A stretch of 64,000 nucleotides of DNA from Hyphomicrobiales bacterium. GTDB taxonomy: Bacteria > Pseudomonadota > Alphaproteobacteria > Rhizobiales > Beijerinckiaceae. The notes under the pieces were generated by a model. It saw nothing but the letters and a program-made list of their open reading frames with translations. It did not search any database and had not been told where the DNA came from. The stretch spans positions 62,001 to 126,000 of the forward strand of contig JAIXTM010000018.1 of NCBI GenBank assembly GCA_027483945.1, given 5' to 3'. The translations under genes were made by a program, and so were the position numbers. Positions 57,098 through 64,000 of this stretch are shown here, in pieces. Position 1 is the stretch's first letter, and each line of letters starts with the position of its first letter.

Positions 57098-57718
57098 ATG
57101 AACGACTTCGTCTCGTCCGCCTTGGTGACGCTGCTCGTCACGCTGGACCCTCCGGGCCTGGCGCCGATCTTCCTTGCCGTGACGCGGGGCATGAACCGGG
57201 ACGAGCGGCGGCAGGTCGCCATCCGCGCCTGCATCATCGCGTTCGCGATCCTCGCCTTCTTCGGCATCGGCGGGGAATGGCTGCTGCGGCTGCTCGGCGT
57301 CGGGCTCCCCGCCTTCCGCATCGCGGGCGGCCTGCTGCTGTTCTGGATCGCCTTCGAGATGATCTTCGAGCTGCGCACGCAGCGCAAGAAGCAGACGGCC
57401 GAGACGGCCATCACCGAGGACCACATCAAGAACGTCGCCGCCTTCCCTCTCGCCATACCGCTGATGGCCGGGCCAGGCGCCATCACGGCGGCGATCCTCA
57501 TCGCCGGACGGGCCGAGGGCGACGTCACCCGCATCGCCATCCTGCTCGGCCTCACGGCGTTCGTTCTCGTCCTGTGCCTGCTCGTGTTTCTCGCCGCGCA
57601 CCCGGTGGCGCGACTGCTCGGCGTAACCGGCAACATCGTTCTGACCCGCCTGCTCGGGGTGATCCTCGCGGCGCTGGCGGTGCAGTTCATCATCGACGGG
57701 GTGCGCGCCGTCGTGTGA
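57098..57718 (+). CDS. MarC-family integral membrane protein
   Basis: Protein of 206 residues with six predicted helices. MarC features are the N-terminal LVTLDPPGLAPIFLAVTRGM, the RIAGGLLLFWIAFEMI helix and the PLAIPLMAGPGAITAAI motif. The family was once thought to give multidrug resistance, which was not upheld; its role is unknown. ATG 57098 precedes the first helix; the long frame upstream is antisense to gyrA. Convergent with the DUF4142 gene. Confidence 0.9.
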   Translation: MNDFVSSALVTLLVTLDPPGLAPIFLAVTRGMNRDERRQVAIRACIIAFAILAFFGIGGEWLLRLLGVGLPAFRIAGGLLLFWIAFEMIFELRTQRKKQTAETAITEDHIKNVAAFPLAIPLMAGPGAITAAILIAGRAEGDVTRIAILLGLTAFVLVLCLLVFLAAHPVARLLGVTGNIVLTRLLGVILAALAVQFIIDGVRAVV

Positions 57719-57734
57719 CGGCGCGCGCCTCCCG

Positions 57735-58376
57735 TCAGGTCGGAGCGGCGAGCTTCTTCACCTGCTCCAGATGGGTCTCGAGCGTCGGCAAGGTCTCGGT
57801 TGCGAACGCCTTCAGTTTTGGGTCGTCGCCCGTCTGGGAGTAATTCCGGAACAGGGTTACGGCCTCCTCGTGGGCCTTGGTCTGCATGTCGATGTAGACG
57901 CGGTCGAATTCCATGCCCTCGGCCCGCTGCAGTTCACCGATCATCTGACGATGCGGCGGATCGAGCTGCGTCATCGACGCGGTCGGCATATCCTGGACGG
58001 CGTTCGAGCCGCGCAGCGCCGTGCGAAACTTCTCGCCGGCCTTGGTGTGATCGTCCACCATCATCCGCGCAAACTTCTTCACTTCGGCAGAGCGGGCCTT
58101 GTCGGCGGCAATTCTACTCGATTCAATCTCGAACTGGTTCGACATCGCCGCCTTCTGGGCGAACATGCTGGCGCTGAGCGAGCCGGCAGCGCGCTGGTTC
58201 GTCGTGTCGGGCGCGGCACCGGCACCTGCGGCGGACGGGGTCTGGGCCGGGGTGCCCTGAGCGGGTGCCGATTGCGGATTTCCGCCGGTCGGGTTGGCAG
58301 AGGTCTGCGCGAGTGCTCCGGTCACGGCAAAGGCCGTGATGGCGGCACCGGCGACAAGCTTCGTTCTGATGGTCAT
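57735..58376 (-). CDS. Secreted DUF4142 (ferritin-like) protein
   Basis: Protein of 213 residues with a signal peptide (cleavage near GALAQT, residue 24), a Pro/Ala/Gly-rich linker to about residue 60 and a four-helix DUF4142 domain (about 65-210). Domain landmarks: FAQKAAMSNQFEIESSRIA, FARMMVDDHTKAGEKF and YIDMQTKAHEEAVTLF. DUF4142 proteins are ferritin-like envelope proteins, often stress-induced, with no proven activity. AGGAGG before ATG 58376 fixes the start, and an exact EcfG promoter lies 55 bases upstream. Confidence 0.88.
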   Translation of the reverse strand: MTIRTKLVAGAAITAFAVTGALAQTSANPTGGNPQSAPAQGTPAQTPSAAGAGAAPDTTNQRAAGSLSASMFAQKAAMSNQFEIESSRIAADKARSAEVKKFARMMVDDHTKAGEKFRTALRGSNAVQDMPTASMTQLDPPHRQMIGELQRAEGMEFDRVYIDMQTKAHEEAVTLFRNYSQTGDDPKLKAFATETLPTLETHLEQVKKLAAPT

Positions 58377-58430
58377 GGACGTCCTCCTGAGCTGGAGGGC
58401 GGGCGCCGCAGCGCCCACGCCTCTCAGGAG

Positions 58431-58455
58431 AACGTCCCGCGGAATCGGGTGTTCC
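58431..58455 (-). promoter_or_regulatory. Candidate EcfG-type general stress promoter
   Basis: On the minus strand GGAAC (58455-58451), 16 bases, CGTT (58434-58431), exact consensus, 55 bases before the DUF4142 start. Confidence 0.7.
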
Positions 58456-58486
58456 GGTCAGTGTCGTCCGCGGAACGTTCCGCTGG

Positions 58487-59611
58487 TCAGACCAGGGTCT
58501 CGATCAGCCGCGAGACGAGAAGCGCGCGCGGCTGCAGCGAGGAGACGAGCCCGTGCTCGTGGAGCGTATGGGCACCGTCGCCGTCGATCCCGAGGCCATC
58601 GAGCGTCGGGACGCCGAGGGCTGCCGTGAAATTGCCGTCGGCGCCGCCGCCGGTGACGGGCACCTCCTCCAGCGGCTGGCCGAGATCGGCCGCCACATTG
58701 CGCGCATGGTCGTAGAGCGCCGCGATCCCCGCGCTCTTCCCGTAGGGCGGGCGGTTCATCTCGCCGGTCACATGGACCTTCACGTCCGGGTCGTAGGGCT
58801 GGAGGCCGAGGATGCGCTGGCTCATCGTGATCCCATCCTCAGGCGTCAGCACGCGCAGATCGACGGTGAACCGGGCTTCCCGCGGCACGACGTTGACCGC
58901 AGACCCGCCGTTCATCATGCCGACCGTGGTGGTGATGCCACGCGAATAGTCGGTCATCGCCTCGATGGCGAGGATCTGGCGCGCCGCCTCGCGGATCGCC
59001 GACCGTCCGTCCTCGTGCCGCGATCCGGCATGAGAGGGCCGGCCCTCCACCGCCACCTCGAAGCGGCCCACGCCCTTGCGGGCGGTGACCACCTTGCCAC
59101 CCGGCCGGCATGGCTCGGTCACGAGCACATAGGCGGCATCGCGGGCGAAATCCTCGATGATGCCGCGCGTCGTCGGGCTGCCGATCTCCTCATCCGGCGT
59201 GAAGAGGAAAACGATCGGCCGGGGCGCCGTCTCGCGGCGCAGGACGTCCCGCACGGCATCGAGCACGAGATAGGCGCCGCCCTTCATGTCGTAGACGCCG
59301 GGCCCATAGAGCCGGTCGCCCTCAACCCGGATCGGCAGATCATGCTCCAGTGTTCCAACGGGATGCACGGTATCGACATGGGACAGGATCAGGATAGCCT
59401 TCGCGCCGGTCTGCGGACCGCCGCGCATGACAAGCGTGTCGCCGAGCCCGTCCCGTCCGGCGATCCGGTCGAGCGTCGCGGGGATGCCGACGCACTCGGC
59501 CGAGACGAGGTCCTGCATGCGGTTGACGGCAGCCGCGTCATGCGTCGGGCTTTCGCAGGCCGCCCATCGGGAAACGCCGGCCACCATCGCGCTCGTATCG
59601 AACCTGTCCAT
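58487..59611 (-). CDS. M20-family metallopeptidase, carboxypeptidase G2-like
   Basis: Di-zinc peptidase of 374 residues. Metal and catalytic residues are visible: LSHVDTVHPVG (His, then catalytic Asp), GVYDMKGG (bridging Asp), TPDEEIGS (catalytic and metal Glu) and HTLHEHG (C-terminal His). The dimerisation domain runs about 180-290. The closest layout is glutamate carboxypeptidase (CPG2), so C-terminal glutamate or another N-acyl amino acid is a likely target. GGAAGAGG before ATG 59611 favours this start over ATG 59635, which has no site. Confidence 0.85.
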   Translation of the reverse strand: MDRFDTSAMVAGVSRWAACESPTHDAAAVNRMQDLVSAECVGIPATLDRIAGRDGLGDTLVMRGGPQTGAKAILILSHVDTVHPVGTLEHDLPIRVEGDRLYGPGVYDMKGGAYLVLDAVRDVLRRETAPRPIVFLFTPDEEIGSPTTRGIIEDFARDAAYVLVTEPCRPGGKVVTARKGVGRFEVAVEGRPSHAGSRHEDGRSAIREAARQILAIEAMTDYSRGITTTVGMMNGGSAVNVVPREARFTVDLRVLTPEDGITMSQRILGLQPYDPDVKVHVTGEMNRPPYGKSAGIAALYDHARNVAADLGQPLEEVPVTGGGADGNFTAALGVPTLDGLGIDGDGAHTLHEHGLVSSLQPRALLVSRLIETLV

Positions 59612-59643
59612 CGCCTCTTCCGATCTCCATCGCATGCCTGGAT

Positions 59644-60498
59644 TCAACCGATCCGCATCATCACGATCCCCGCGACGATGAGAAGCCCTGCCGCCAGGCG
59701 CGAATAACCGATCCGCTCGCCCAGGAATGCCCATCCGATGAGGATCGCGAAGAGGACCGAGGTCTCCCGAAGCGCGGCGATGACGCCGATCGGCGCCCGG
59801 GTCATGGCCCAGAGCGCGATGGCGTAGCCGAAGGTCGCGATGACGCCGCCCGCCGCTCCGCGCCAGAGATGCGCGCGATTGGCGGCCGGCACACCGCGCC
59901 GCAGGGCGGCGGCGACGACGGGCAGGATGAGCAGGCCGGAAACGATGTTCGTCCACGCCACATAGGTCAGCGGCGCTCCGGAAATGCGAGCGCCGCGCCC
60001 GTCGATCAGCGTGTAGAGCGCGATGATGACGACCATGACCGCGATGACCAGCCCGGTACCCCGGTCGATGCCCCGCGTCAGGATCGCCCCGGCGGCCAGC
60101 CCGACGATCCCGGCGCATACGAGCAGGACGCCGGAGAACTGGCCGCCGGTCATGGCGTCACCCAGGAGGAACTGTCCCGCCAGGGCGGTGAGGACCGGCG
60201 CGGTTCCTCGCATGAGCGGATAGGCGACGGAGAGATCGGCGGTGCGATAGGCCCGGCCGATCACCAGATAATAGGCCATGTGGATGATGCCGGATGCCGC
60301 CACGTGCGGCCAGCTCTCGGCAGGCGGCAGCGGGGTCAGCGCGACGATGGGGATGCCCGCGGCCATGCAGCCCATCCCGACCGCGAGCGAGGCGAGCTGC
60401 GGGTCGCGGCCGCCTTTGAGGAGCGCGTTCCAGGTCGCGTGAAGCGCCGCGGCGGCGAGCACTGCCAGGAGCACGTCGAAGGTCAGGCTGGCGGACAA
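59644..60498 (-). CDS. EamA-family (DMT) transporter
   Basis: Membrane protein of about 284 residues with ten helices in two EamA halves, each ending near a conserved Gly/Pro-containing helix (LVIGRAYRTADLSVAYPLMRG in the first, AIGVIAAL-type in the second). EamA members export amino acids or metabolites. The best start is TTG 60498, preceded by GAGG, because it begins eight residues before the first helix as in relatives. An ATG at 60639 would add 47 basic residues and run into the opposing promoter. Confidence 0.75.
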   Translation of the reverse strand: MSASLTFDVLLAVLAAAALHATWNALLKGGRDPQLASLAVGMGCMAAGIPIVALTPLPPAESWPHVAASGIIHMAYYLVIGRAYRTADLSVAYPLMRGTAPVLTALAGQFLLGDAMTGGQFSGVLLVCAGIVGLAAGAILTRGIDRGTGLVIAVMVVIIALYTLIDGRGARISGAPLTYVAWTNIVSGLLILPVVAAALRRGVPAANRAHLWRGAAGGVIATFGYAIALWAMTRAPIGVIAALRETSVLFAILIGWAFLGERIGYSRLAAGLLIVAGIVMMRIG

Positions 60499-60649
60499 GG
60501 CGGCCTCAAAGGGGGACGGGTGAAAACCCGGTTTGCGCCCGCGAGGCGGTATACGCAACGGCTTCCCGCGGGGCTTCGACCAAAAACGTGCTTGATGCAG
60601 CGCAGCAAACGTCGTGCTGTGCGAACCCGCCCCCGTCACGAGGCCGCCG

Positions 60650-61690
60650 ATGAGTGCCGTTCCCCGCCGCTTCTACCAGCCTCTCGCCCTGGGCGCGCCC
60701 GCACCCCTGCACGACCTGCCCGTGCGGCTGGAGCGGATGGTCCATTTCGTGCCACCCCATGTGGAGAAGGTCCGCGCCCGGGTTCCGGAGATCGCCAGCC
60801 AGGTGGACGTGGTGCTGGGCAACCTGGAGGACGCCGTCCCCGTCGAGGCTAAGGCGGCTGCCCGCGCCGGCATGATCGCCATGGGCGGCATGGACCTGGG
60901 CGGTGCGGGCCTCTGGACGCGCGTCAATGCCCTCGACAGCCCCTGGTTCCTCGACGACGTGACCGAGATCGTCGGCGCGGTCGGCGACCGGCTGGACGTC
61001 GTGATGCTGCCCAAGGTCGAAGGGCCGGAGGACATCCACTATATCGACCGGCTGCTGGCGCAGCTGGAGGCAAGGCATCGGCTGCAGCGGCCGATCCTGG
61101 TTCATGCGATCCTGGAGACGGCGCGGGGCGTGGCATCCGTCGAGGCGATCGCGGCCGCTTCCCCGCGCCTCCACGGCATGAGCCTCGGCCCGGCGGATCT
61201 TGCCGCCTCGCGCGGCATGAAGACGACGCGCGTCGGCGGCGGCCATCCGGATTACAGGGTCCTGGCCGATGCGGCCGATGGCACGGCGCCGCGCGGCTTC
61301 GCCCAGCAGGACCTCTGGCACTACACGATCGCGCGCATGGTCGATGCCTGCGCCGCGAACGGGCTGAAGGCCTTCTACGGGCCGTTCGGCGACTTCTCGG
61401 ATGCGCAGGCGTGCGAGGCGCAGTTCCGCAACGCCTTCCTGATGGGCTGCGCCGGGGCGTGGACGCTCCATCCGAGCCAGATCGACATCGCCAAGCGGGT
61501 GTTCAGCCCGGCGCCTGCGGAGGTCGCCTTCGCGCGGCGCATCCTCGAGGCGATGCCGGACGGCTCGGGCGCCGTCATGATCGACGGCAAGATGCAGGAT
61601 GACGCGACCTGGAAGCAGGCGCGGGTCATCGCCGACCTCGCCGACCTCGTGATCGCCAAGGATCCGTCGCTGGCCGGGCTCTACCGGTGA
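60650..61690 (+). CDS. HpcH/HpaI-family CoA-ester lyase (malyl-CoA lyase-like)
   Basis: TIM-barrel lyase of 346 residues. It has the CitE/malyl-CoA lyase features: metal-site Glu in LGNLEDAVP, Arg in TRVNALD, Glu in [10 protein letters not shown], the [16 protein letters not shown] stretch, and the adenine-side loop [11 protein letters not shown]. It would split L-malyl-CoA, beta-methylmalyl-CoA or citramalyl-CoA to glyoxylate or pyruvate plus an acyl-CoA. The N- and C-termini are longer than in Rhodobacter Mcl1 (318). The ethylmalonyl-CoA pathway uses such a lyase, but no other gene of it is here. Confidence 0.82.
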   Translation: MSAVPRRFYQPLALGAPAPLHDLPVRLERMVHFVPPHVEKVRARVPEIASQVDVVLGNLEDAVPVEAKAAARAGMIAMGGMDLGGAGLWTRVNALDSPWFLDDVTEIVGAVGDRLDVVMLPKVEGPEDIHYIDRLLAQLEARHRLQRPILVHAILETARGVASVEAIAAASPRLHGMSLGPADLAASRGMKTTRVGGGHPDYRVLADAADGTAPRGFAQQDLWHYTIARMVDACAANGLKAFYGPFGDFSDAQACEAQFRNAFLMGCAGAWTLHPSQIDIAKRVFSPAPAEVAFARRILEAMPDGSGAVMIDGKMQDDATWKQARVIADLADLVIAKDPSLAGLYR

Positions 61691-61712
61691 CAGAGCTGTG
61701 AAGCTCGCTCGA

Positions 61713-61740
61713 TTGACTCGCTTTCCGGCGGGAATATATC
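61713..61740 (+). promoter_or_regulatory. Candidate promoter of hspQ
   Basis: TTGACT (61713-61718), a 16-base spacer, and TATATC (61735-61740). It is the best housekeeping- or RpoH-like promoter match in this window. The -10 ends only six bases before the first hspQ ATG. Confidence 0.55.
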
Positions 61741-61746
61741 AGCGGC

Positions 61747-62094
61747 ATGAGCGACATGGCTGACAATAGCCTCCGGGAAGCGAAGTTCGCCATCGGCCAG
61801 GTGGTGCGCCACCGGATCTTTCCGTTCCGGGGCGTGATCTTCGACGTCGATCCCGTCTTCGCCAATACCGAGGAATGGTGGCTTGCGATCCCGGAGGAAA
61901 TCCGGCCGCGCAAGGACCAGCCCTATTACCACCTCCTCGCCGAGAACGACGAGACGGAGTACACGGCCTACGTCTCCGAGCAGAACCTCCTGCCCGACGA
62001 AACGGGCCTGCCGGTCCGCCATCCGCAGGTGCCGGACATTTTCGAGATCGGCGACGACGGGCATTACCGCATCCGCAACGCCCTGCCGAACTGA
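61747..62094 (+). CDS. hspQ: Heat shock protein HspQ
   Basis: Protein of 115 residues of the HspQ/YccV family, a small beta-barrel. Landmarks are KFAIGQVVRHRIFPFRGVIF, the ANTEEWWLAIPEE stretch and FYHLL-type YYHLLAENDETEYTAYVSEQ. In E. coli HspQ enhances Lon and affects DnaA stability. Two ATGs are possible, 61747 and 61756; neither has a good ribosome-binding site. The promoter-like element ends just before the first, so a leaderless mRNA or use of the second start is possible. Confidence 0.92.
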   Translation: MSDMADNSLREAKFAIGQVVRHRIFPFRGVIFDVDPVFANTEEWWLAIPEEIRPRKDQPYYHLLAENDETEYTAYVSEQNLLPDETGLPVRHPQVPDIFEIGDDGHYRIRNALPN

Positions 62095-62117
62095 GCACTC
62101 CGCGCATTCGGACAAGA

Positions 62118-62145
62118 AAAAGCCGGGCTCGATGGCCCGGCTTTT
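62118..62145 (+). terminator. Intrinsic terminator of hspQ
   Basis: An 11-bp stem (62118-62128 with 62135-62145) with A-tract before and T-tract after, so it works in both directions. It lies 24 bases after the hspQ stop and also faces the convergent IalB gene. Confidence 0.9.
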
Positions 62146-62169
62146 AACGTTGGTGCCGCGGCGGCCCGG

Positions 62170-62958
62170 TCAGGGGCGCGCGGGCTGGCCGGGCTGGGCG
62201 GCCGGCGGCGTGACGGGGACGACCGCGCCCGGCGCCTGGTTCTGCAGCTGGTTGCGCATCTGTTCCTGCTGGCGCATGGCCTCCTCGGCCTGGCGCTGCT
62301 GCTCCTGCAGCACGGCCGGGTCGATCGGCGCGCCGTCGAAGGCCTTGCCGAAATCGGCCAGCGGCAGCTGGAACGTGACCTCGCGGCCGACCTGGTTCTG
62401 CACGGACACGTTCAGCGTGTTGCCGCGCTTGAACGCGTTGATGATGTCGTCCTTGATCGCGGCCTCGGCGAAGCAGCCGTTGGGCAGGCAGATCGCGAAG
62501 ACACCCGGCGTCGGCTGGTTCTGGTCCGCCGCGAAGCGGATGCCGGGGGCGAGCATGAGGCCCAGCGGCAGGATGAAGCGCACCATCTTGTTCGGGTCGC
62601 CCTTCACGTCATAGACGGCGATGGCGACGACCGGCTGGTTCTGGTCCGACACGAAGTCGCGGGTCGTGTAGCAGATCTCGCGGTTGGACGCCTGGTCGCG
62701 GCCGCAGACCTTGGTCCAGGCCTGCTGCTCGTTGGCCTTCAGCTTGACCACGAGCGGGCCTTCCTGCCCGGCGGGCGCCGCCGGCTGGGCGGGCTGCTGG
62801 GCCGGAGCCTGGGCGGGGCGCTGCGGCTGGGCCGCCGGACGCTGCGGCTGGGCGGCCGGTCGCTGCGGCTGGTTCGGCTGCGCGGGAGCCTGGGCGAAGG
62901 CCCCGAAAGCGATGCCGGTCAGCGCCGCACCCACTGCAACGGTCCTCAGGACGTTCAT
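62170..62958 (-). CDS. Invasion-associated locus B (IalB)-family secreted protein
   Basis: Protein of 262 residues with a signal peptide (cleavage near GAFAQA, residue 23). A Pro/Gln/Ala-rich linker (about 24-65) contains three PQRPAAQ-type units. The IalB domain (about 68-205) has WTKVCGRDQASNREICYT with its two cysteines, LPLGLMLAPGIR, and the CLPNGCFAEA pair. A Gln-rich C-terminus follows. IalB was named in Bartonella, but homologues are widespread in non-pathogenic rhizobia, so no virulence role should be inferred. AAGGAAG before ATG 62958 fixes the start. Confidence 0.88.
   Translation of the reverse strand: MNVLRTVAVGAALTGIAFGAFAQAPAQPNQPQRPAAQPQRPAAQPQRPAQAPAQQPAQPAAPAGQEGPLVVKLKANEQQAWTKVCGRDQASNREICYTTRDFVSDQNQPVVAIAVYDVKGDPNKMVRFILPLGLMLAPGIRFAADQNQPTPGVFAICLPNGCFAEAAIKDDIINAFKRGNTLNVSVQNQVGREVTFQLPLADFGKAFDGAPIDPAVLQEQQRQAEEAMRQQEQMRNQLQNQAPGAVVPVTPPAAQPGQPARP
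62819..62881 (-). repeat. Three 21-bp tandem repeats in the IalB gene linker
   Basis: Units begin at 62819, 62840 and 62861 and share CGCTGCGGCTGG, encoding repeated PQRPAAQ; the third unit is diverged at its end. Confidence 0.8.
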
Positions 62959-63092
62959 CTCGTCTTCCTTTTCAAGCCTCGTTCGGCGGGCCATCCCGCG
63001 ACGCTCGCCTCCGGGCGACCGGACCGAACGGAAACGGGCGGGTCATTCAGCGCCGAATGAGGCGACAGCATGACGCGCGCCTCCTTTACCGG

Positions 63093-63119
63093 GAAGACGC
63101 GCGGGATTCCAGCGTCTTC
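63093..63119. repeat. Inverted repeat upstream of the AMP-binding gene
   Basis: GAAGACGC (63093-63100) and GCGTCTTC (63112-63119) are perfect inverted copies around 11 bases. It may be an operator in the gap between the IalB and AMP-binding genes; no T tract follows on either strand. Confidence 0.35.
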
Positions 63120-63218
63120 GCGCGGCCGGCCATATGGCGGCGCCCCGGCTCTTCGGGCATCCTTTTTTCGAACGATTCGTGCGCCCGTCGGCGCAAACCG
63201 GCCTGCAGGGGAGCAGCC

Positions 63219-64000
63219 ATGAGCGTCTCGACCGTCCTGAAGCCCGCGGCCGGCACCCCGGCGGCCAGGACCCGGCTCGACCTCCCCACCCTGCTGGACG
63301 GCGCCGCCCAGGCCTTCCCGAATCGCCCGGCGGTCGGCGACGCCGCTCCCCGCCGGGAGCTCGACGGGGCGGAGCCGCGCCGCCTGACGCTGGGCGAGCT
63401 GCGCCGCGAGGCGGAAAGGCTCGCGGGGCTTTTCGGCCAGTTCCGGCTCTCGCCGGGGGCCAGCGTCGCGATCCAGCTGCCGAATGTGCCCGAGGCGATG
63501 CTCGCCATCATGGGCGTGCTGCGTGCGGGCCTGTGCCCCCTGCTCCTGCCTGCCGGCCTGTCGCGCATCGCCGCAACCCGCGCCATCGCGGACGGGCAGT
63601 GCGAGGGGATCGTGACGGCAACGCGCGCCGGATCGCTGAAGCCGGGCGAGGTCATGCGCGACATCGCCGGCGGCAACCTCACGATCCGATTCGTGACCGC
63701 CTTCGGCGAGGACCTGCCGGACGGCCTGATCGGGCTCGACCGGCTGCCCTGGTCGCTCGCGGACGCGGCCGCGCCGCTCGACCGCGACCACGGCCCCGAT
63801 TACGGGCTCGTCGCCACGCTGGACGAAGCGTCCGGCCAGATCTTCGCGCGCTCCTGCGAGAGCCTGATCGCCACCGGCCTCGGCATCGTGGCGGCGGCGC
63901 GGATGCGGCCCGGCCACCGGGTGCTGAGCCTGCTGCCGCCGGACGATCTCGCGGGCCTGGCCGCCGGATTGCTGCCGAGCCTCGCGGCCGGCGTTCCGCT
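63219..64000 (+). CDS. AMP-binding (acyl-CoA synthetase-like) protein, 3' end outside the window
   Basis: The frame is open from ATG 63219 to the window end (260 codons). AGGGGAG lies five bases before the start. The N-terminal part matches acyl-CoA synthetases: a LTLGELRREAERLAGLF helix, then SVAIQLPNVPEAMLAIMGVL and ATRAIADGQCEGIVT. The usual A3 phosphate-binding loop (T/S-S-G-T-T-G-x-P-K-G) should fall near residues 198-215, but the sequence there is VATLDEASGQIFARS, without the Ser/Thr/Gly run or lysine. It may be a catalytically altered member. Substrate unknown, C-terminus unseen. Confidence 0.7.
   Translation, partial: MSVSTVLKPAAGTPAARTRLDLPTLLDGAAQAFPNRPAVGDAAPRRELDGAEPRRLTLGELRREAERLAGLFGQFRLSPGASVAIQLPNVPEAMLAIMGVLRAGLCPLLLPAGLSRIAATRAIADGQCEGIVTATRAGSLKPGEVMRDIAGGNLTIRFVTAFGEDLPDGLIGLDRLPWSLADAAAPLDRDHGPDYGLVATLDEASGQIFARSCESLIATGLGIVAAARMRPGHRVLSLLPPDDLAGLAAGLLPSLAAGVP

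Noticed and set aside
62170-62958. Virulence role for the IalB-family protein
   Set aside because: The name comes from Bartonella, but homologues are widespread in free-living Rhizobiales, and nothing else here suggests pathogenicity.
62955-63917. A 320-codon minus-strand frame near the window end
   Set aside because: It is antisense to the AMP-binding frame, which has a good ribosome-binding site and family motifs and runs off the window.

Overview
This 64 kb window is a GC-rich stretch of an alphaproteobacterial chromosome, most likely order Hyphomicrobiales (Rhizobiales). The support is the mix of families: an IalB-type protein, DUF1236 and DUF4142 secreted proteins, a tandem cold-shock-domain protein, the hom-glpX-recJ block, a pyrB-pyrC'-plsY-dprA-topA block, class I PHA synthase, and several promoters matching the EcfG general stress sigma factor. 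I cannot name the genus. I see no insertion sequence, phage, integron, CRISPR array or rRNA, so this is core or semi-core chromosome rather than an island.

Layout. 0.3-5 kb: a PLP-dependent cystathionine beta-lyase-like enzyme, an FMN flavoprotein, and a three-gene envelope glycosylation operon (LAB_N protein, GT2, ArnT-like). 5-15 kb: a secreted DUF1236 protein, tRNA-Arg, a complex I accessory subunit, tRNA-Pro, a second Cys/Met-metabolism PLP enzyme, DUF192 and cold-shock proteins, an SGNH hydrolase, a DUF1624 membrane acyltransferase, then the full EF-P modification set (efp, epmA, epmB), a DUF892 stress protein and HU. 15-22 kb: a LysR regulator facing dgcN-dgcA (D-glutamate catabolism), a GMC oxidoreductase, an M20 amidohydrolase and a candidate small RNA. 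22-28 kb: tRNA-Glu, recJ, GNAT, glpX, hom and an AlaC-like aminotransferase on one strand. 28-33 kb: a small lipoprotein, phaC and a FadL porin. 33-39 kb: a gatB-linked string of acetyltransferases, small membrane proteins, gatA and gatC. 39-47 kb: UPF0173 hydrolase, ruvX, an AEC transporter, dprA, plsY, a pyrC-like gene and pyrB. 47-54 kb: topA, glutathione peroxidase, two cyclophilins, coaD, PPK2 and an ankyrin protein. 54-64 kb: gyrA, MarC, DUF4142, an M20 peptidase, an EamA transporter, a malyl-CoA lyase-like enzyme, hspQ, an IalB protein, and the start of an AMP-binding protein cut by the window end.

How genes work together. LysR, dgcN, dgcA and perhaps the nearby M20 amidohydrolase would turn D-glutamate (a peptidoglycan component) into L-glutamate. 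EpmB makes (R)-beta-lysine, which EpmA attaches to Lys34 of EF-P. Four exact EcfG-type promoters and one near-match sit in front of secreted, membrane or ferritin-like proteins, which suggests a scattered general-stress regulon. The PyrC-like protein beside pyrB lacks metal-binding histidines and is probably a structural partner of aspartate transcarbamoylase. The best candidate for something undescribed is a small RNA at about 22083-22178: two hairpins, an exposed anti-Shine-Dalgarno segment and an intrinsic terminator on a strand with no neighbouring gene.
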